This document shows, piece after piece, positions 63,790-64,000 of a stretch of 64,000 bases of DNA. The stretch's first letter is position 1. Each line of letters begins with the position of its first letter. The notes under the pieces are model-generated. The model was given only the letters and a program-made list of their open reading frames with translations. It did no database searches and was not told where the DNA came from. This DNA comes from Symbiodinium natans (taxonomy: Eukaryota; Sar; Dinophyceae; Suessiales; Symbiodiniaceae): positions 62,001-126,000 of the forward strand of contig CAJNDS010000457.1 of assembly GCA_905221605.1 (NCBI GenBank), read 5' to 3'. The position numbers and the translations under genes were made by a program.

Positions 63790-64000
63790 TTCCTTTGTAA
63801 CGTCCAGATGCGCAAACGAACCATGCGGACTATGAAGACTTCATAGTCCCATCCAATCTCACATTAAACCATTCTCAGCTGAATGCCGATCATGCCGTGC
63901 CCTCGTGCCGAGGTCAAGCTGCAAACCCTGCAGGACTTATCACATGAGTCAGAGGGCTCTGGCACCGTTGAATGTGTCATTTCTCGCGGGTTGATCGGGC
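63790..64000. other. Unassigned DNA at the window edge
   Basis: No recognised feature. Confidence 0.35.

Noticed and set aside
63027..63824. 265-codon minus-strand ORF with AHPT repeats
   Set aside because: It is the translation of the GTGCGTGG minisatellite.

Overview
The window looks like nuclear DNA of a dinoflagellate. Evidence: plant-type telomere heptamers (TTTAGGG/CCCTAAA) recur in more than 30 interstitial arrays; introns have GT, GC or GA donors; coding DNA is cut into very small exons inside repeat-rich sequence; and one long ORF has the 'WLDxLCVHQTDE ... LWC.LEL' signature I know from dinoflagellate membrane proteins. No bacterial operons, rRNA or convincing tRNA genes are visible. 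The species cannot be named from this sequence.

Layout. 1-1.9 kb: little coding, one possible first exon. 1.95-8.9 kb: a large minisatellite (monomers of about 50 bp, superunit of about 265 bp) with internal segmental duplications. A second array of the family lies at 10.6-12.8 kb and an inverted one at 15.5-16.05 kb. 14.7-16.4 kb: two clean exons of unknown product. 20.6-58.4 kb: a plus-strand gene for a nonribosomal-peptide-synthetase-like protein in at least 20 recognisable exons. Its adenylation domain can be followed motif by motif: A1 (20.6 kb), A2 and A3 (26.2-26.95 kb), A4 (28.5 kb), A5 (33.5 kb), A6 (39.95 kb), A7 (40.45 kb), A8 (41.05 and 42.13 kb) and A10 (44.8 kb). A carrier domain follows (54.1-55.3 kb), then a condensation domain (55.3-58.4 kb), giving the order A-T-C. 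Exon-like segments at 48.0, 51.4, 53.1 and 53.4 kb fill the A-to-T interval. Further exon-like segments at 59.4, 61.5 and 62.7 kb may continue the gene. In the gap between the A5 and A6 exons, on the same strand, lies an uninterrupted 512-codon ORF (36.4-38.0 kb) for a multi-span membrane protein with a TIR-like segment. A minus-strand ORF with acidic repeats lies at 29.8-30.5 kb.

The most striking pattern links the repeats to the gene. Most CCCTAAA arrays lie just upstream of a plus-strand exon, and most TTTAGGG arrays lie just downstream of one. A typical intron therefore begins with TTTAGGG repeats and ends with CCCTAAA repeats, which could pair in the pre-mRNA or act as G-triplet and branch-point-like splicing signals. 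Three families of short foldback (MITE-like) elements are also scattered through the introns.

All exon boundaries were called by eye from motif matches, splice-site dinucleotides and codon phase. They are hypotheses until checked against transcripts.
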